DNA of 29,819 nt from Deltaproteobacteria bacterium. Its GTDB lineage: Bacteria; Desulfobacterota; DSM-4660; Desulfatiglandales; HGW-15. Under the pieces are notes generated by a model, which was given only the letters and a program-made list of their open reading frames with translations, was not told the origin of the DNA and did not search any database. Of the stretch, positions 1-8,451 are shown in pieces (positions within the stretch are counted from its first letter, which is position 1; the number at the start of each line of letters is the position of its first letter). Made by a program: the position numbers and the translations under genes. The DNA lies in NCBI GenBank assembly GCA_016932235.1, contig JAFGDF010000360.1, forward strand, positions 1 through 29,819, read 5' to 3'.

Positions 1-185
1 CCGCTCTCCGAGGCGTAGGCTCTACGAGCCGGAGGCCTGGCATGCACCTTACGCTATTAATTTGCTACCCGGGTCTTCGCCGTAAAAGGGCTCCCCAGAC
101 CACGGCCCTGAGACCACATGGTGCTATTTTCATGCATTGTGGAGGCCCAGAGGGCCATGAGTGTTTAACAGAGTCGCGTAAGGAC
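1..185. other. GC-rich foldable non-genic stretch (candidate structured RNA or gene remnant)
   Basis: No ordinary gene is visible here. On the plus strand it could fold. CGTAG-gct-CTACG forms a small hairpin near 13-25. GGTCT (72-76) can pair with AGACC (97-101) to form a long hairpin. GGCCT (34-38) with AGGCC (143-147) and ATGCA with TGCAT can close an outer stem around it. A long imperfect rod of this kind resembles 6S-like RNAs, but I could not match a known family. On the minus strand a 33-codon frame runs 158 to 57 and contains RGLGSPFTAKTRVAN. Beyond two adjacent stops (54-59) the same frame stays open to the window edge. It could therefore be an RNA gene, a leader, or a decayed coding repeat. 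Confidence 0.3.
81..104. repeat. Left copy of 24-bp inverted repeat
   Basis: The 17 bases CGTAAAAGGGCTCCCCA (81-97) occur as an exact reverse complement at 29801-29817. The similarity extends to 22 of 24 positions (81-104 against 29794-29817). In this copy the repeat sits in the loop and 3' arm of the possible hairpin at 70-104. On the minus strand it reads as codons for RGLGSPFT. Confidence 0.6.
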
Positions 186-198
186 CGAAGGGACTGAC

Positions 199-1338
199 AT
201 GAAAGCAACAGGATTCGGGAAAAAGTTACTTCACTTTCTTTGGGGGCTTTTTCCGTGGATTATTGTTTTATTGATTGCGATTTTCATCATAAATCTCACC
301 GAGGAATTGAAGGGTGAAAAATTCCGTCTTGAGAAAGCCAAGAAGGAGGCATTGCAGAAAGAAACTCCTGATGTGAGAGTGATCACGCTTACCGTAATGC
401 CTGAAAAGGTTGAAGACAAGATTGATCTTCCCGCGTCTGTTGAACCCTATGAGGAGTTATGGGTCAAAGCGGAAGTACCCGGTCAGGTGATGGATGTCAA
501 GGTTCGTGAGGGACAGGATGTCCAAGAAGGCGATTTGCTGATAGAACTGGATAATCGGGATTATTTATCCCGGATAGACCGGATTAAGGCGAATTACAAC
601 CTCGCAATGATGGATTATGAGAGATTATCCGGTTTGGTGGAGAAGAGGATCGCCGCCGTTACTGATCTGGATAAGGTAAACGCGCTTCTTAAGGATCTTT
701 CGGCGCAGCTAACGGAAGCCAATCTGGCTCTTAGCCGCACCAGGATCACCGCACCCATCAGCGGAAAGATAAATCAAATCATTGCAAAAAAAGGCGGCTG
801 GATGGGGGTTGATAAGCAGGTAGCCCAGATTCTTCAATACAAGATGGTAAAGGTTTCAGTGGGGATTCCTGAAAGTGACGTTGCCGCAGTGATGAACCTG
901 GATAAGGCCGAAGTGGTCATTGACGCGCTGGACGGGCTTAGGGTTACGGGTAAAAAACACTTTCTGTCAAGACAGCCCCGTACCATGGCAAGGCTATACG
1001 ACCTCGAACTTGTCGTCGATAATCCGGACGGGCAAATCCTGCCCGGGATGTTCGCCAGGGTAAGGCTGGTCAAAAGGGTCTTTAATCATGCACTGACAAT
1101 CCCTTTGTATTCCGTTATTTCTCACGGCAGTGAAAGCTATGTGTATATTGAAAACGACAGGCGGGTGAAAAAACGCCCGGTGGAACTTGGCGTTCTTAAC
1201 GGCTGGAAGGTTCATGTCAAGAAAGGCCTGGAACCCGGGGACCGTGTGATAATTGTCGGCCACAGGCTGCTCAACGAGGGTCAGATGGTGGATGTTGTAA
1301 AGAACGTATCTGATCCCGGGGAGATAACAGAGTCATGA
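199..1338 (+). CDS. RND efflux periplasmic adaptor (membrane fusion protein, HlyD/AcrA family)
   Basis: This is the periplasmic adaptor that couples an inner-membrane RND pump to an outer-membrane channel. An N-terminal membrane segment lies at about residues 12-33. It is followed by a lipoyl-like/barrel-sandwich half (around WVKAEVPGQVMDVKVREGQ, residues 83-101), a helical hairpin rich in Leu, Lys and Asp (about 120-180), and the second lipoyl half (RTRITAPISGKINQI). A beta-barrel and membrane-proximal domain end the protein. The 379-aa length is normal. AAGGGA lies about 8 bases before the ATG. The stop overlaps the start of the pump gene by 4 bases (ATGA), so the two are almost certainly co-translated. 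The substrate cannot be told from sequence. No outer-membrane TolC-like gene is adjacent. Confidence 0.9.
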   Translation: MKATGFGKKLLHFLWGLFPWIIVLLIAIFIINLTEELKGEKFRLEKAKKEALQKETPDVRVITLTVMPEKVEDKIDLPASVEPYEELWVKAEVPGQVMDVKVREGQDVQEGDLLIELDNRDYLSRIDRIKANYNLAMMDYERLSGLVEKRIAAVTDLDKVNALLKDLSAQLTEANLALSRTRITAPISGKINQIIAKKGGWMGVDKQVAQILQYKMVKVSVGIPESDVAAVMNLDKAEVVIDALDGLRVTGKKHFLSRQPRTMARLYDLELVVDNPDGQILPGMFARVRLVKRVFNHALTIPLYSVISHGSESYVYIENDRRVKKRPVELGVLNGWKVHVKKGLEPGDRVIIVGHRLLNEGQMVDVVKNVSDPGEITES

Positions 1339-4300
1339 TAATATCCGAAAAAGCGGTTCAAAAGAGAACAAGCGTCCTCGTGCTCGCAGTTGTTATTGGC
1401 GTCTTTGGATTTGTATCGTACCGATCATTGCCGCGTGAAGCCTCTCCTGATATCACCATTCCGTATATCTTTGTTTCCACGAATTACTCCGGTGTCGCTC
1501 CCGAAGACATTGAGAAGTCCATAACTGTACCGATCGAGAAGAAGCTGAAGGGGCTTGAGGGAGTTAAGAAGATAAAATCTACCAGCTCTGAAGGAATAAG
1601 CCTGATAAACATCGAATTCATAGCCGGAACCGATATCGATGATGCCCTGAACAAGACAAAGGACAAGGTAGACCAGGCAAAACCAGATCTGCCGTCTGAC
1701 CTGGAGGATGATCCGGAGGTTATTGAGGTAAATGTATCCCAGATGCCCATCGCGGTGTTCTCACTGTCCGGGCCGATCGGACTTGTGAGGCTAAAGGAGA
1801 TCGCAGAAGACCTGGAAGAGGAGTTTGAGGCGGTTCAGGGAGTATTGGAAGCCGAGGTTACGGGCGGGTTGGAGAGAGAGATCAGGGTGGAGCCGTTCCC
1901 TGAAAAACTCGCCTATTATGCACTCTCACTGGTTGGTCTCCAGAGAGTCATAGCCGATGAAAATCTGAATGTGTCTGGCGGTGCGATACGCATGGGCGAC
2001 GGCAGGTTTCAACTCAGAGTCCCAGGTGAATTTCACACGCCGGAGGAGATTTACGGCCTTGTAGTAGGCATACACGACGGCAGGCCGGTGTACCTTAAAG
2101 ATGTCGCGCGCGTTATCGACGGCTTTAAGGACGAGGAGGCAAGATCACGGCTCGACGGGCATGAGGCGGTGAATGTGCAGGTAAAAAAAAGGGTTGGCGA
2201 AAATATCCTTCATATCATGGACAAAATTGATGAAGTAGTTGACGATAAAAAAGCCACCTGGCCCGCGGGGATCAAAATAGTCAAGGTGATGGATCAGGCA
2301 AAGGACATAAGGGAAATAGTCGCCGATCTTGAGAACAACATAGTGACCGGCCTGGTCCTTGTAATTTCAGTGCTTTTCTTTGTGATGGGATTTCGCAACG
2401 CACTGCTGGTCAGCCTAGCCATACCATTTTCCATGTTTCTTTCTTTTATTCTGCTTAAAGCATTGGGCATCACTCTTAATATGGTGGTCCTGTTCTCCCT
2501 GACCCTGGCGCTTGGGATGATGGTGGACAATGCTATTGTTATAGTAGAGAATATCTTCCGTTTTATGCAGCAGGGTGTTCCCAGGGTTCAGGCGGCGATC
2601 AAGGCTACAAGTGAAGTCGCTCTCCCCGTTATTGCGTCAACACTGACCACTCTGGCCGCTTTTTTCCCCCTGATCTTCTGGCCGGGTATAATGGGTGAGT
2701 TTATGGCTTTTCTGCCGAAAACCCTTATCATCACACTCAGTTCATCACTTTTTGTCGCACTCGTCATAAATCCTGCCATGACCGCGGTATTCATGAAGCT
2801 CCCCTCGGGGGGCTCCCTGAAGAAAGAAACCGCGAGCGCCGAGGAGATCGAGAAGGCCGGAGAGACTCCTATCACGGTCAGGGGGCCGATACTGAAGATT
2901 TACCGTAGATTTTTAAACAGCGCCCTTAATCACAGGATAGCTGTTCTGATTATTGCTTTCCTGTGCGTGGTCGGGCTTGTAATGATCTGGCTTCAAAGGA
3001 TCGGATTGGAAAAACCCGTTTTATTCTTTCCTGATGTCGATCCCAATAATATATATGTGAATATAGCCGTGCCTGAAGGAGCGGATCTTGATTATTCGGA
3101 CCGCCTTGCCCGACAGGCTGAGATCGCCATCTGCCGGGGAGAGGGTTCCGGTCTTGCCTCTCCATCCGAGCAACCGATTGATTGCTACATGGAAAATCAG
3201 GAAGAAAAGATGCACACATTGTTGAGCGGCCAAAAAGTCCATGGAATCATCGATCTTGCCAATGTGAAGTACATATATTCAAGGGCGGTCGCCGTGGTGG
3301 GGCCAGGATCCGGCTTTGAGAGCAATTCTCCGAATCACCTGGGCATTCAATTTCATGATCTGAAGGAAAGGGTTGAATCCTCAAAGGAGACGGTTGAGAA
3401 GATTCGCAAGCGGGTTCAGAATATCCCGGGAGCGGAAATGACAATTGCCATGGGTGATATGGGGCCGCCTACGGGAGCACCCATAAACATCGAGATTGTC
3501 GGAGATAATCTGGATATCCTGGGCCGGATTTCACATGAGATACGCAAAGTCCTTGAAAAGATTCCTTTTGTTCAGGATATACAGGATGATTATGAAGCAG
3601 GAACACCTACGGTAAAGGTTAGGATCGACAGACAGAGGGCTTCAATGCTGGGTCTGTCAACTAATACAATTGGCTTTGCCCTGAAGGTCGCTTTTAACGG
3701 AATAAAGGCATCCACTTACAGGGAAGGTGATGATGATTATGATATTACCGTCCAACTGGCCGAGTCCCACAGGAGAGAGACGGATGTGCTGAGGGAATTA
3801 ATTATCCCCACTCCGACCGGTATGATCCCTTTGAGCACTATTGCGAAATTTGAGGTTACCGGCGGCCTGAGCCAGATCAACAGGATCAATCATGAAAGGG
3901 TGGTAACGGTGAAGGCCGAGGTTGATGAGCAGCACGTGCCTGGACCGGTAGTAAGGGCGGAGGCGGAGAAACTTCTTGCCGGTCTGACTCTTCCCCCTGG
4001 ATATAAGATCAGGTTCACAGGTGAATTTGAGATGCAACAGGAGTCCGAGGAATTTCTTTCCAAGGCGTTTGGTGCGGCCGTTTTCCTGATCTTTCTGATC
4101 CTCGTCACCCAGTTTAATTCAGTTTCCCAGCCTCTCATCATAATGACATCCGTTATACTTTCCTTGGGGGGTGTGTTTCTCGGTCTGTCTGTTATGGAGA
4201 TTCCTTTCGGTATTATTATGACAGGGGTGGGTGTTATTTCTCTGGCAGGAGTTGTCGTAAACAATGCCATAGTGCTTATCGATTACACAAATAAACTCCG

Positions 4301-4679
4301 CGAAAGGGGCATCCATACCAAAGACGCTATTATCGCTGCCGGGTGTACCAGATTGCGTCCCGTTCTTCTGACGGCAATCACAACAATCCTAGGTCTTCTT
4401 CCCATGGTTACGGGGATAGCCTACGATTTTCATACATGGGAAATATCATGGATAAGTGAATCAAAACAATGGTGGAATGCGATGGCGATTGCGGTTATCT
4501 TTGGTTTGGCCCTGGCCACGGTTCTAACACTGGTTGTTGTTCCTATCTTGTATTCACTGGTATTTACAACAAGCCGTTCAGCCGAGCGTTTTGTCAGGGC
4601 AATAAAGAGGGCCTACTGGGCGCCCTATTACCGTATTACCCGTACATCACCTGAAGAAAATCAGAATATTTGCACTTAA
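1335..4679 (+). CDS. RND efflux transporter, inner-membrane pump (AcrB/HAE family)
   Basis: At 1114 aa this is a full-length proton-driven RND pump with two repeats of one TM helix, a large periplasmic loop and five or more TM helices. TM4 carries the proton-relay motif GMMVDNAIVIVEN (D398 aligns with the AcrB Asp407/408 pair, the second Asp being Asn399). TM10 carries GVVVNNAIVLIDY, so AcrB Lys940 is replaced by Asn976. That combination is seen in a YerP/SwrC-like branch rather than in AcrB itself. The segment of about 20 residues around FHTWEISWISESKQWW, between the last helices, is longer than in AcrB. The ATG overlaps the adaptor stop and has GGGGAG about 12 bases upstream. The export substrate is unknown: drugs, lipids or metabolites are all possible. 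Confidence 0.92.
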   Translation: MIISEKAVQKRTSVLVLAVVIGVFGFVSYRSLPREASPDITIPYIFVSTNYSGVAPEDIEKSITVPIEKKLKGLEGVKKIKSTSSEGISLINIEFIAGTDIDDALNKTKDKVDQAKPDLPSDLEDDPEVIEVNVSQMPIAVFSLSGPIGLVRLKEIAEDLEEEFEAVQGVLEAEVTGGLEREIRVEPFPEKLAYYALSLVGLQRVIADENLNVSGGAIRMGDGRFQLRVPGEFHTPEEIYGLVVGIHDGRPVYLKDVARVIDGFKDEEARSRLDGHEAVNVQVKKRVGENILHIMDKIDEVVDDKKATWPAGIKIVKVMDQAKDIREIVADLENNIVTGLVLVISVLFFVMGFRNALLVSLAIPFSMFLSFILLKALGITLNMVVLFSLTLALGMMVDNAIVIVENIFRFMQQGVPRVQAAIKATSEVALPVIASTLTTLAAFFPLIFWPGIMGEFMAFLPKTLIITLSSSLFVALVINPAMTAVFMKLPSGGSLKKETASAEEIEKAGETPITVRGPILKIYRRFLNSALNHRIAVLIIAFLCVVGLVMIWLQRIGLEKPVLFFPDVDPNNIYVNIAVPEGADLDYSDRLARQAEIAICRGEGSGLASPSEQPIDCYMENQEEKMHTLLSGQKVHGIIDLANVKYIYSRAVAVVGPGSGFESNSPNHLGIQFHDLKERVESSKETVEKIRKRVQNIPGAEMTIAMGDMGPPTGAPINIEIVGDNLDILGRISHEIRKVLEKIPFVQDIQDDYEAGTPTVKVRIDRQRASMLGLSTNTIGFALKVAFNGIKASTYREGDDDYDITVQLAESHRRETDVLRELIIPTPTGMIPLSTIAKFEVTGGLSQINRINHERVVTVKAEVDEQHVPGPVVRAEAEKLLAGLTLPPGYKIRFTGEFEMQQESEEFLSKAFGAAVFLIFLILVTQFNSVSQPLIIMTSVILSLGGVFLGLSVMEIPFGIIMTGVGVISLAGVVVNNAIVLIDYTNKLRERGIHTKDAIIAAGCTRLRPVLLTAITTILGLLPMVTGIAYDFHTWEISWISESKQWWNAMAIAVIFGLALATVLTLVVVPILYSLVFTTSRSAERFVRAIKRAYWAPYYRITRTSPEENQNICT

Positions 4680-4701
4680 ACCTGAATGCGGGAGGGAGGA
4701 A

Positions 4702-5088
4702 ATGGCTGACAAGCGACTATTCGAAACAGATAAGGCAGCTATACTGGGAGGGCCTTATCCCCAGGCGGTAATATACAATAATCTTGTTTTTTTATCAGGA
4801 CAGGGTCCCGTGGATCCCGAAACCAACAGAATTTCACTCGGCACCATTGAGGAAGAAACAAGGACTACACTTGAAAATGTTCGTATTATTCTTGAGGGTT
4901 CCGGTTCATCGCTGGATAAAATACTGCAATTAAAGGTTTATCTACAGGACATGAATGAATACGGCCGTTTTAACGACGTTTATAAACAGTTCTTTTACGG
5001 TGATAACTATCCCGCAAGGTCATGCATTCAGTCCAGGAAACTGCCATTTGGTATTCGTGTGGAGATTGATGCTATCGCGTATATCTGA
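4702..5088 (+). CDS. ridA: RidA/YjgF-family enamine/imine deaminase
   Basis: RidA proteins are cytosolic trimers that hydrolyse reactive 2-aminoacrylate and other enamine/imine intermediates made by PLP enzymes, releasing ammonia and 2-oxo acids. The 128-aa length matches the family. The N-terminal SGQGPVDPETN and the C-terminal PARSCIQSRKLPFGIRVEIDAIA are the usual signatures. Arg106 corresponds to the essential Arg105 of RidA, which binds the substrate carboxylate. A strong site (GGGAGGGAGG) precedes the ATG by 4 bases. It lies 22 bases after the efflux pump stop, so it may be co-transcribed with it, although a functional link is unclear. It may help protect the branched-chain pathway enzymes, whose gene cluster is also in this window. 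Convergent with the next gene. Confidence 0.9.
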   Translation: MADKRLFETDKAAILGGPYPQAVIYNNLVFLSGQGPVDPETNRISLGTIEEETRTTLENVRIILEGSGSSLDKILQLKVYLQDMNEYGRFNDVYKQFFYGDNYPARSCIQSRKLPFGIRVEIDAIAYI

Positions 5089-5131
5089 TTGAAATTCCGC
5101 CGAAAAATTTGTGGATAATCTGTTTTGTCTT

Positions 5132-7012
5132 TTATTTGAAAATTATCTTGTAATAATGAATGCCTGCTTCGATATGCTTTGCAACATCAAATCTCTTATC
5201 GTCAAATACCTGAAGAAGATGAAGCATGGGTTTATTCTCTATGAGTATTTCCGCGGTAAAGCCCAGCAGGCCTTGTTTCTTTGCCAGATATGTCAGATAG
5301 GTCAGCAGTTCTCTGCATATACCCCTTTCCTGATAATCATCCCTTACCACAAACGCCAGCTCTGCATAGCGTTCACTTTTATCAATGAAATACCTCCCGA
5401 CTCCGAGAACTTCCTCTTTTGCCCCATGCCTTGATATGGCGAGGATAGCCATTTTCTCAGAATAGTCTATAATGACAAATCTCTGCAAAAATTCATGCGG
5501 CATATCGGTTCGTCGGGAAAAAAACCTTCGGTAAATGCTCTGATCTGAAAGGGAGTGCACAAAATCCTTTAATAAGGGCTCATCACTGATCTTTACCGGT
5601 CTCAGAAATATTTCGAGTCCGGTATTGGTGGTCCTGTATGTCTCAAAGTCCTCGGGGTATTCACCCTCTTTTCCTGGTATAAAAGCCTGATCCCTGTATA
5701 TAAGGTTCAGCTCTTTGGCCTTATTTATGAGCCATGGCCTGAATCTTGGATGGGAGATGGATATGAGTTCCATGGCGCGTTCCCGGATATTTTTCCCGTG
5801 AAGATATGCAATGCCATGCTCCGTTATGACATAATGAATATCCCCCCTGTTTAAGGTAACTCCTGCCCCCTCCTTTAGAAACGGCACTATTCTTGAGACC
5901 TTGCCGTTCTCGGCAGTTGATTCCATGGCAAGCAAGGTCTTGCCGTTTCTGGACAGGATAGCGCCTCTAATAAAGTCGGCCTGCCCCCCTATCCCACTGT
6001 AAAACATCTTCCCTATAGACTCCGCGGTGGCCTGTCCCGTTAGGTCTATTTCCAGGGCGCTGTTAATGGCGACCATATTGTCCTGCCGGGCGATGACCAG
6101 AGGATTATTTGTATAATCGATAGCCCTTAACTCTATATTCGGGTTCTTGTGGATGTACTCGTAGGAATCTTTTCTACCCATGCAAAAACTGGCTACGGTT
6201 TTTCCACGATCAATGCTTTTCTTTGTGTTATCAACAACCCCTTCCTTCATCAGTTGCACAATGCCGTCCGTCAGCAACTCGGTATGCACGCCAAGATGCT
6301 TCTTTCCGTGCAGGTTAGCCAGGATTGCGTTGGGAACGCCGCCGTATCCGACTTGAATTGTATCACCGTCTTGAATGATTTGCTTCACATAATTCCCGAT
6401 GCGTCTCGCAATTTCATTCGGGACCGATGTTTCATACTCCAATATGGGTTCATCATGGAGAATGATAAAATCCAGGCTGCTGACGGGGATAAGTCCGTCC
6501 CCACGCACATAGGGCATATTGGAATTGACCTGACTTATTACAAGCTTAGCGTTTTCCATCGCAGCCTTTGTGATATCCACACTTACGCCTAAGCTCACGA
6601 AGCCGTGGTCATCAGGTAGAGAGTTTTGTATGATAGCCACATCAATAGGAACATATCTGCGATAAAAAAGATCAGGAGCCTGTGATAAAAATATGGGGGT
6701 ATAATCCGCGAGGCCATTATTGATTAAGTCCCTTGTGTGGGATCCGATAAAGAAGGAGTTGTGCCTGAAATTATATTTAAAATTATCATTGGCGTAAGGC
6801 GCAACACCAAGTGCCCATATCTGGAATAACTCAGCATCGGAAAAGGCCTTCGGGTGTGTTTTAACATAGTCTATGAAGGTACGGACAAGATACAGAGGTT
6901 CACCGCAACCTGTTCCTATAAATATCCTGTCACCACGATGGACATGATGGAATATTTGTTCTTCTGACACAAATTTTTCCGGGTATGCCTTCTTTATTTC
7001 ATCAATTCCCAT
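5132..7012 (-). CDS. Acetyl-CoA hydrolase/CoA-transferase fused to a GNAT acetyltransferase domain
   Basis: Residues about 1-460 are a family I CoA-transferase/acetyl-CoA hydrolase of the 4-hydroxybutyrate CoA-transferase type: GYGGVPNA (222-229), the catalytic Glu in GVHTELLTDG (E245), and GIGGQADF (340-347). Such enzymes move CoA between acetyl-CoA and an acid, often in fermentation or fatty-acid use. Residues about 470-626 are a GNAT fold with the CoA-binding segment YQERGICRELLTYL. This fusion is known in Desulfobacterota. The reading frame stays open upstream to 7096, but those 28 codons are mostly a hairpin repeat (7051-7088), so I place the start at the ATG at 7012. GTG at 7021 is an alternative, with GGAAAGG upstream. 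The role of the GNAT part (protein lysine acetylation, or merely CoA binding) is not known. Confidence 0.88.
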   Translation of the reverse strand: MGIDEIKKAYPEKFVSEEQIFHHVHRGDRIFIGTGCGEPLYLVRTFIDYVKTHPKAFSDAELFQIWALGVAPYANDNFKYNFRHNSFFIGSHTRDLINNGLADYTPIFLSQAPDLFYRRYVPIDVAIIQNSLPDDHGFVSLGVSVDITKAAMENAKLVISQVNSNMPYVRGDGLIPVSSLDFIILHDEPILEYETSVPNEIARRIGNYVKQIIQDGDTIQVGYGGVPNAILANLHGKKHLGVHTELLTDGIVQLMKEGVVDNTKKSIDRGKTVASFCMGRKDSYEYIHKNPNIELRAIDYTNNPLVIARQDNMVAINSALEIDLTGQATAESIGKMFYSGIGGQADFIRGAILSRNGKTLLAMESTAENGKVSRIVPFLKEGAGVTLNRGDIHYVITEHGIAYLHGKNIRERAMELISISHPRFRPWLINKAKELNLIYRDQAFIPGKEGEYPEDFETYRTTNTGLEIFLRPVKISDEPLLKDFVHSLSDQSIYRRFFSRRTDMPHEFLQRFVIIDYSEKMAILAISRHGAKEEVLGVGRYFIDKSERYAELAFVVRDDYQERGICRELLTYLTYLAKKQGLLGFTAEILIENKPMLHLLQVFDDKRFDVAKHIEAGIHYYKIIFK

Positions 7013-7050
7013 GCATTTCACCGCAGCAGAACGCCTTTCCGATGACCTTT

Positions 7051-7092
7051 GCCTTGGCAGTCTGTCGGTCTTTGCCACACAGACTGCTGATA
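7051..7092. repeat. REP-like hairpin repeat, copy D
   Basis: Arms GCAGTCTGT (7057-7065) and ACAGACTGC (7079-7087) are perfectly complementary around the loop CGGTCTTTGCCAC. The copy at 13077-13117 has the same frame of bases (TGGCAG-CTGTCGG-CTTT, then CTGCT-ATAA-AT), but the central stem pair is swapped (T/A here, A/T there), so pairing is preserved. It lies between two minus-strand genes, just before the CoA-transferase start. Confidence 0.6.
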
Positions 7093-7153
7093 ACATTCCG
7101 TCTTTTTTTGTTCTGAATGGATTTTTCTATAAGCAGAAAATATCCGCATTCAA

Positions 7154-8416
7154 TCAACAAGTACTTTGCTGCCGGAATAATTTATGCCCCAGTTTTTTCT
7201 GATCCTCATCCCATCGTTTAATCAGGTAATACTTTTCACCTTCAAACACGCGGTTGATAGCCTCAAAATATTCTTCGCATTCCTTGATGTCCATGTGTCC
7301 CGTCTTGTTAACAAAAGATAATATTCTTGAGTGATAGAAGGGGATCATTGCCTCTATTATCTTTTCCTTATCGATCTCATTATTCCTGTAAGCAATGGCG
7401 AAGCTGAAGAGTATTCTTGCCCATAAATCGCTTGGGTAGTAGAAGCCGTCTATGGGCATGTCCTTGCACTTGTTTATCTCAATAAGTTCAGGGTATGGAA
7501 TGATCTTTTCCCAAAGTTCGCCATAAGTTTTAAATCCGGCGATGAAGCTCTCATAGAGAGCGGATGTACTTACATCCACGGATGGCGGTTTTTCTTCGAT
7601 ACCCAGACCAAAGCCGAAGATACTGCTGGGCCAGCTTTCCGCGGTATCTTTCCAGAGGTATTCAAAATCGATCATAAGATCAAAAAGTGTCATGATAACC
7701 TGGGTAAACATCGGCCCCAGATGTTTTGCCGGATCTTTTGCCCTGTGAGTCTTCGGTGATCCCAAAAAAGTCTGACAGACCTTAAATCTTCTGGCTATGG
7801 CAATGGAAGTCATCCATATATCAATTCCGAAATTGCCTATCCTGTCATTCCACAGTTTTTCCGAGAGAAACGCCCTTGCCATCCTCCCTGAAAACCCGAA
7901 ATCTCCTCCGATCGGTTGCCTGACCCTTAAACCGAAAAGTGTCCGTGTAAGTGGATAGGCGATATGATTTGTTATGGAGCCGTCATATTTATGGCGGACA
8001 TAGATCGGGGTGACATAATTGAAACCTGAAAGAATAGGTTCACCGAGATATTGGATCCACTGGGGCGTAATGCTCTTGAGATCAGCATCGACCACTATGA
8101 CTGCTTTGGCGTTTAATTCAACTGTTGCCTCAAAAAGATTTTTGAAATTATTGCCTTTACCCTTTACGCCCTCCGGAGTGGATATATAAATTTTGGGGAC
8201 TCTGGTGGGAGTGTTTAGAAATGCATCTTTTGTCCCGTCAGGGGAGTAATTGTCCACATTGATAATAACGCTTTTTTTATCGGCGAAGTAATTCAATAAT
8301 CCCCTGCTTGCAATTTCGGTAGGAAATGCTATGGAGTCAGCCTCGTTGTATGAAGGTATGCCGACTATGATATCGGCCTGTTCCACATGCTCGGGGTTTT
8401 CAACAATAACATCCAT
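7154..8416 (-). CDS. GT-A glycosyltransferase, possibly glucosyl/mannosylglycerate synthase-like
   Basis: This is a nucleotide-sugar-dependent glycosyltransferase of 420 aa with a family 2/78/81-like GT-A domain at the N-terminus. It has IIVGIPSYNEADS (17-29), VDADLKSITPQW with the DxD-type metal site (D110-A-D112), and the acceptor-side motif RQPIGGDFGFSG. A helical C-terminal half follows. The DADL...ITPxW and PIGGDFGFSG segments remind me of enzymes that make glucosylglycerate or mannosylglycerate, compatible solutes of osmotic or thermal stress. I regard this as a possibility only. A very good ribosome site (AAAGGAGGG) precedes the ATG. It follows the ATPase gene by 35 bases on the same strand, so the two are probably co-transcribed. 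No phosphatase partner of the GpgS/GpgP kind is next to it. Confidence 0.75.
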   Translation of the reverse strand: MDVIVENPEHVEQADIIVGIPSYNEADSIAFPTEIASRGLLNYFADKKSVIINVDNYSPDGTKDAFLNTPTRVPKIYISTPEGVKGKGNNFKNLFEATVELNAKAVIVVDADLKSITPQWIQYLGEPILSGFNYVTPIYVRHKYDGSITNHIAYPLTRTLFGLRVRQPIGGDFGFSGRMARAFLSEKLWNDRIGNFGIDIWMTSIAIARRFKVCQTFLGSPKTHRAKDPAKHLGPMFTQVIMTLFDLMIDFEYLWKDTAESWPSSIFGFGLGIEEKPPSVDVSTSALYESFIAGFKTYGELWEKIIPYPELIEINKCKDMPIDGFYYPSDLWARILFSFAIAYRNNEIDKEKIIEAMIPFYHSRILSFVNKTGHMDIKECEEYFEAINRVFEGEKYYLIKRWDEDQKKLGHKLFRQQSTC

Positions 8417-8451
8417 TTTTCCCTCCTTTGGTGTGAGATTAATCTTTCATG

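Noticed and set aside
6149..6592. 147-aa plus-strand frame inside the CoA-transferase gene
   Set aside because: It lies wholly antisense to a well-supported enzyme domain and has no domain of its own.
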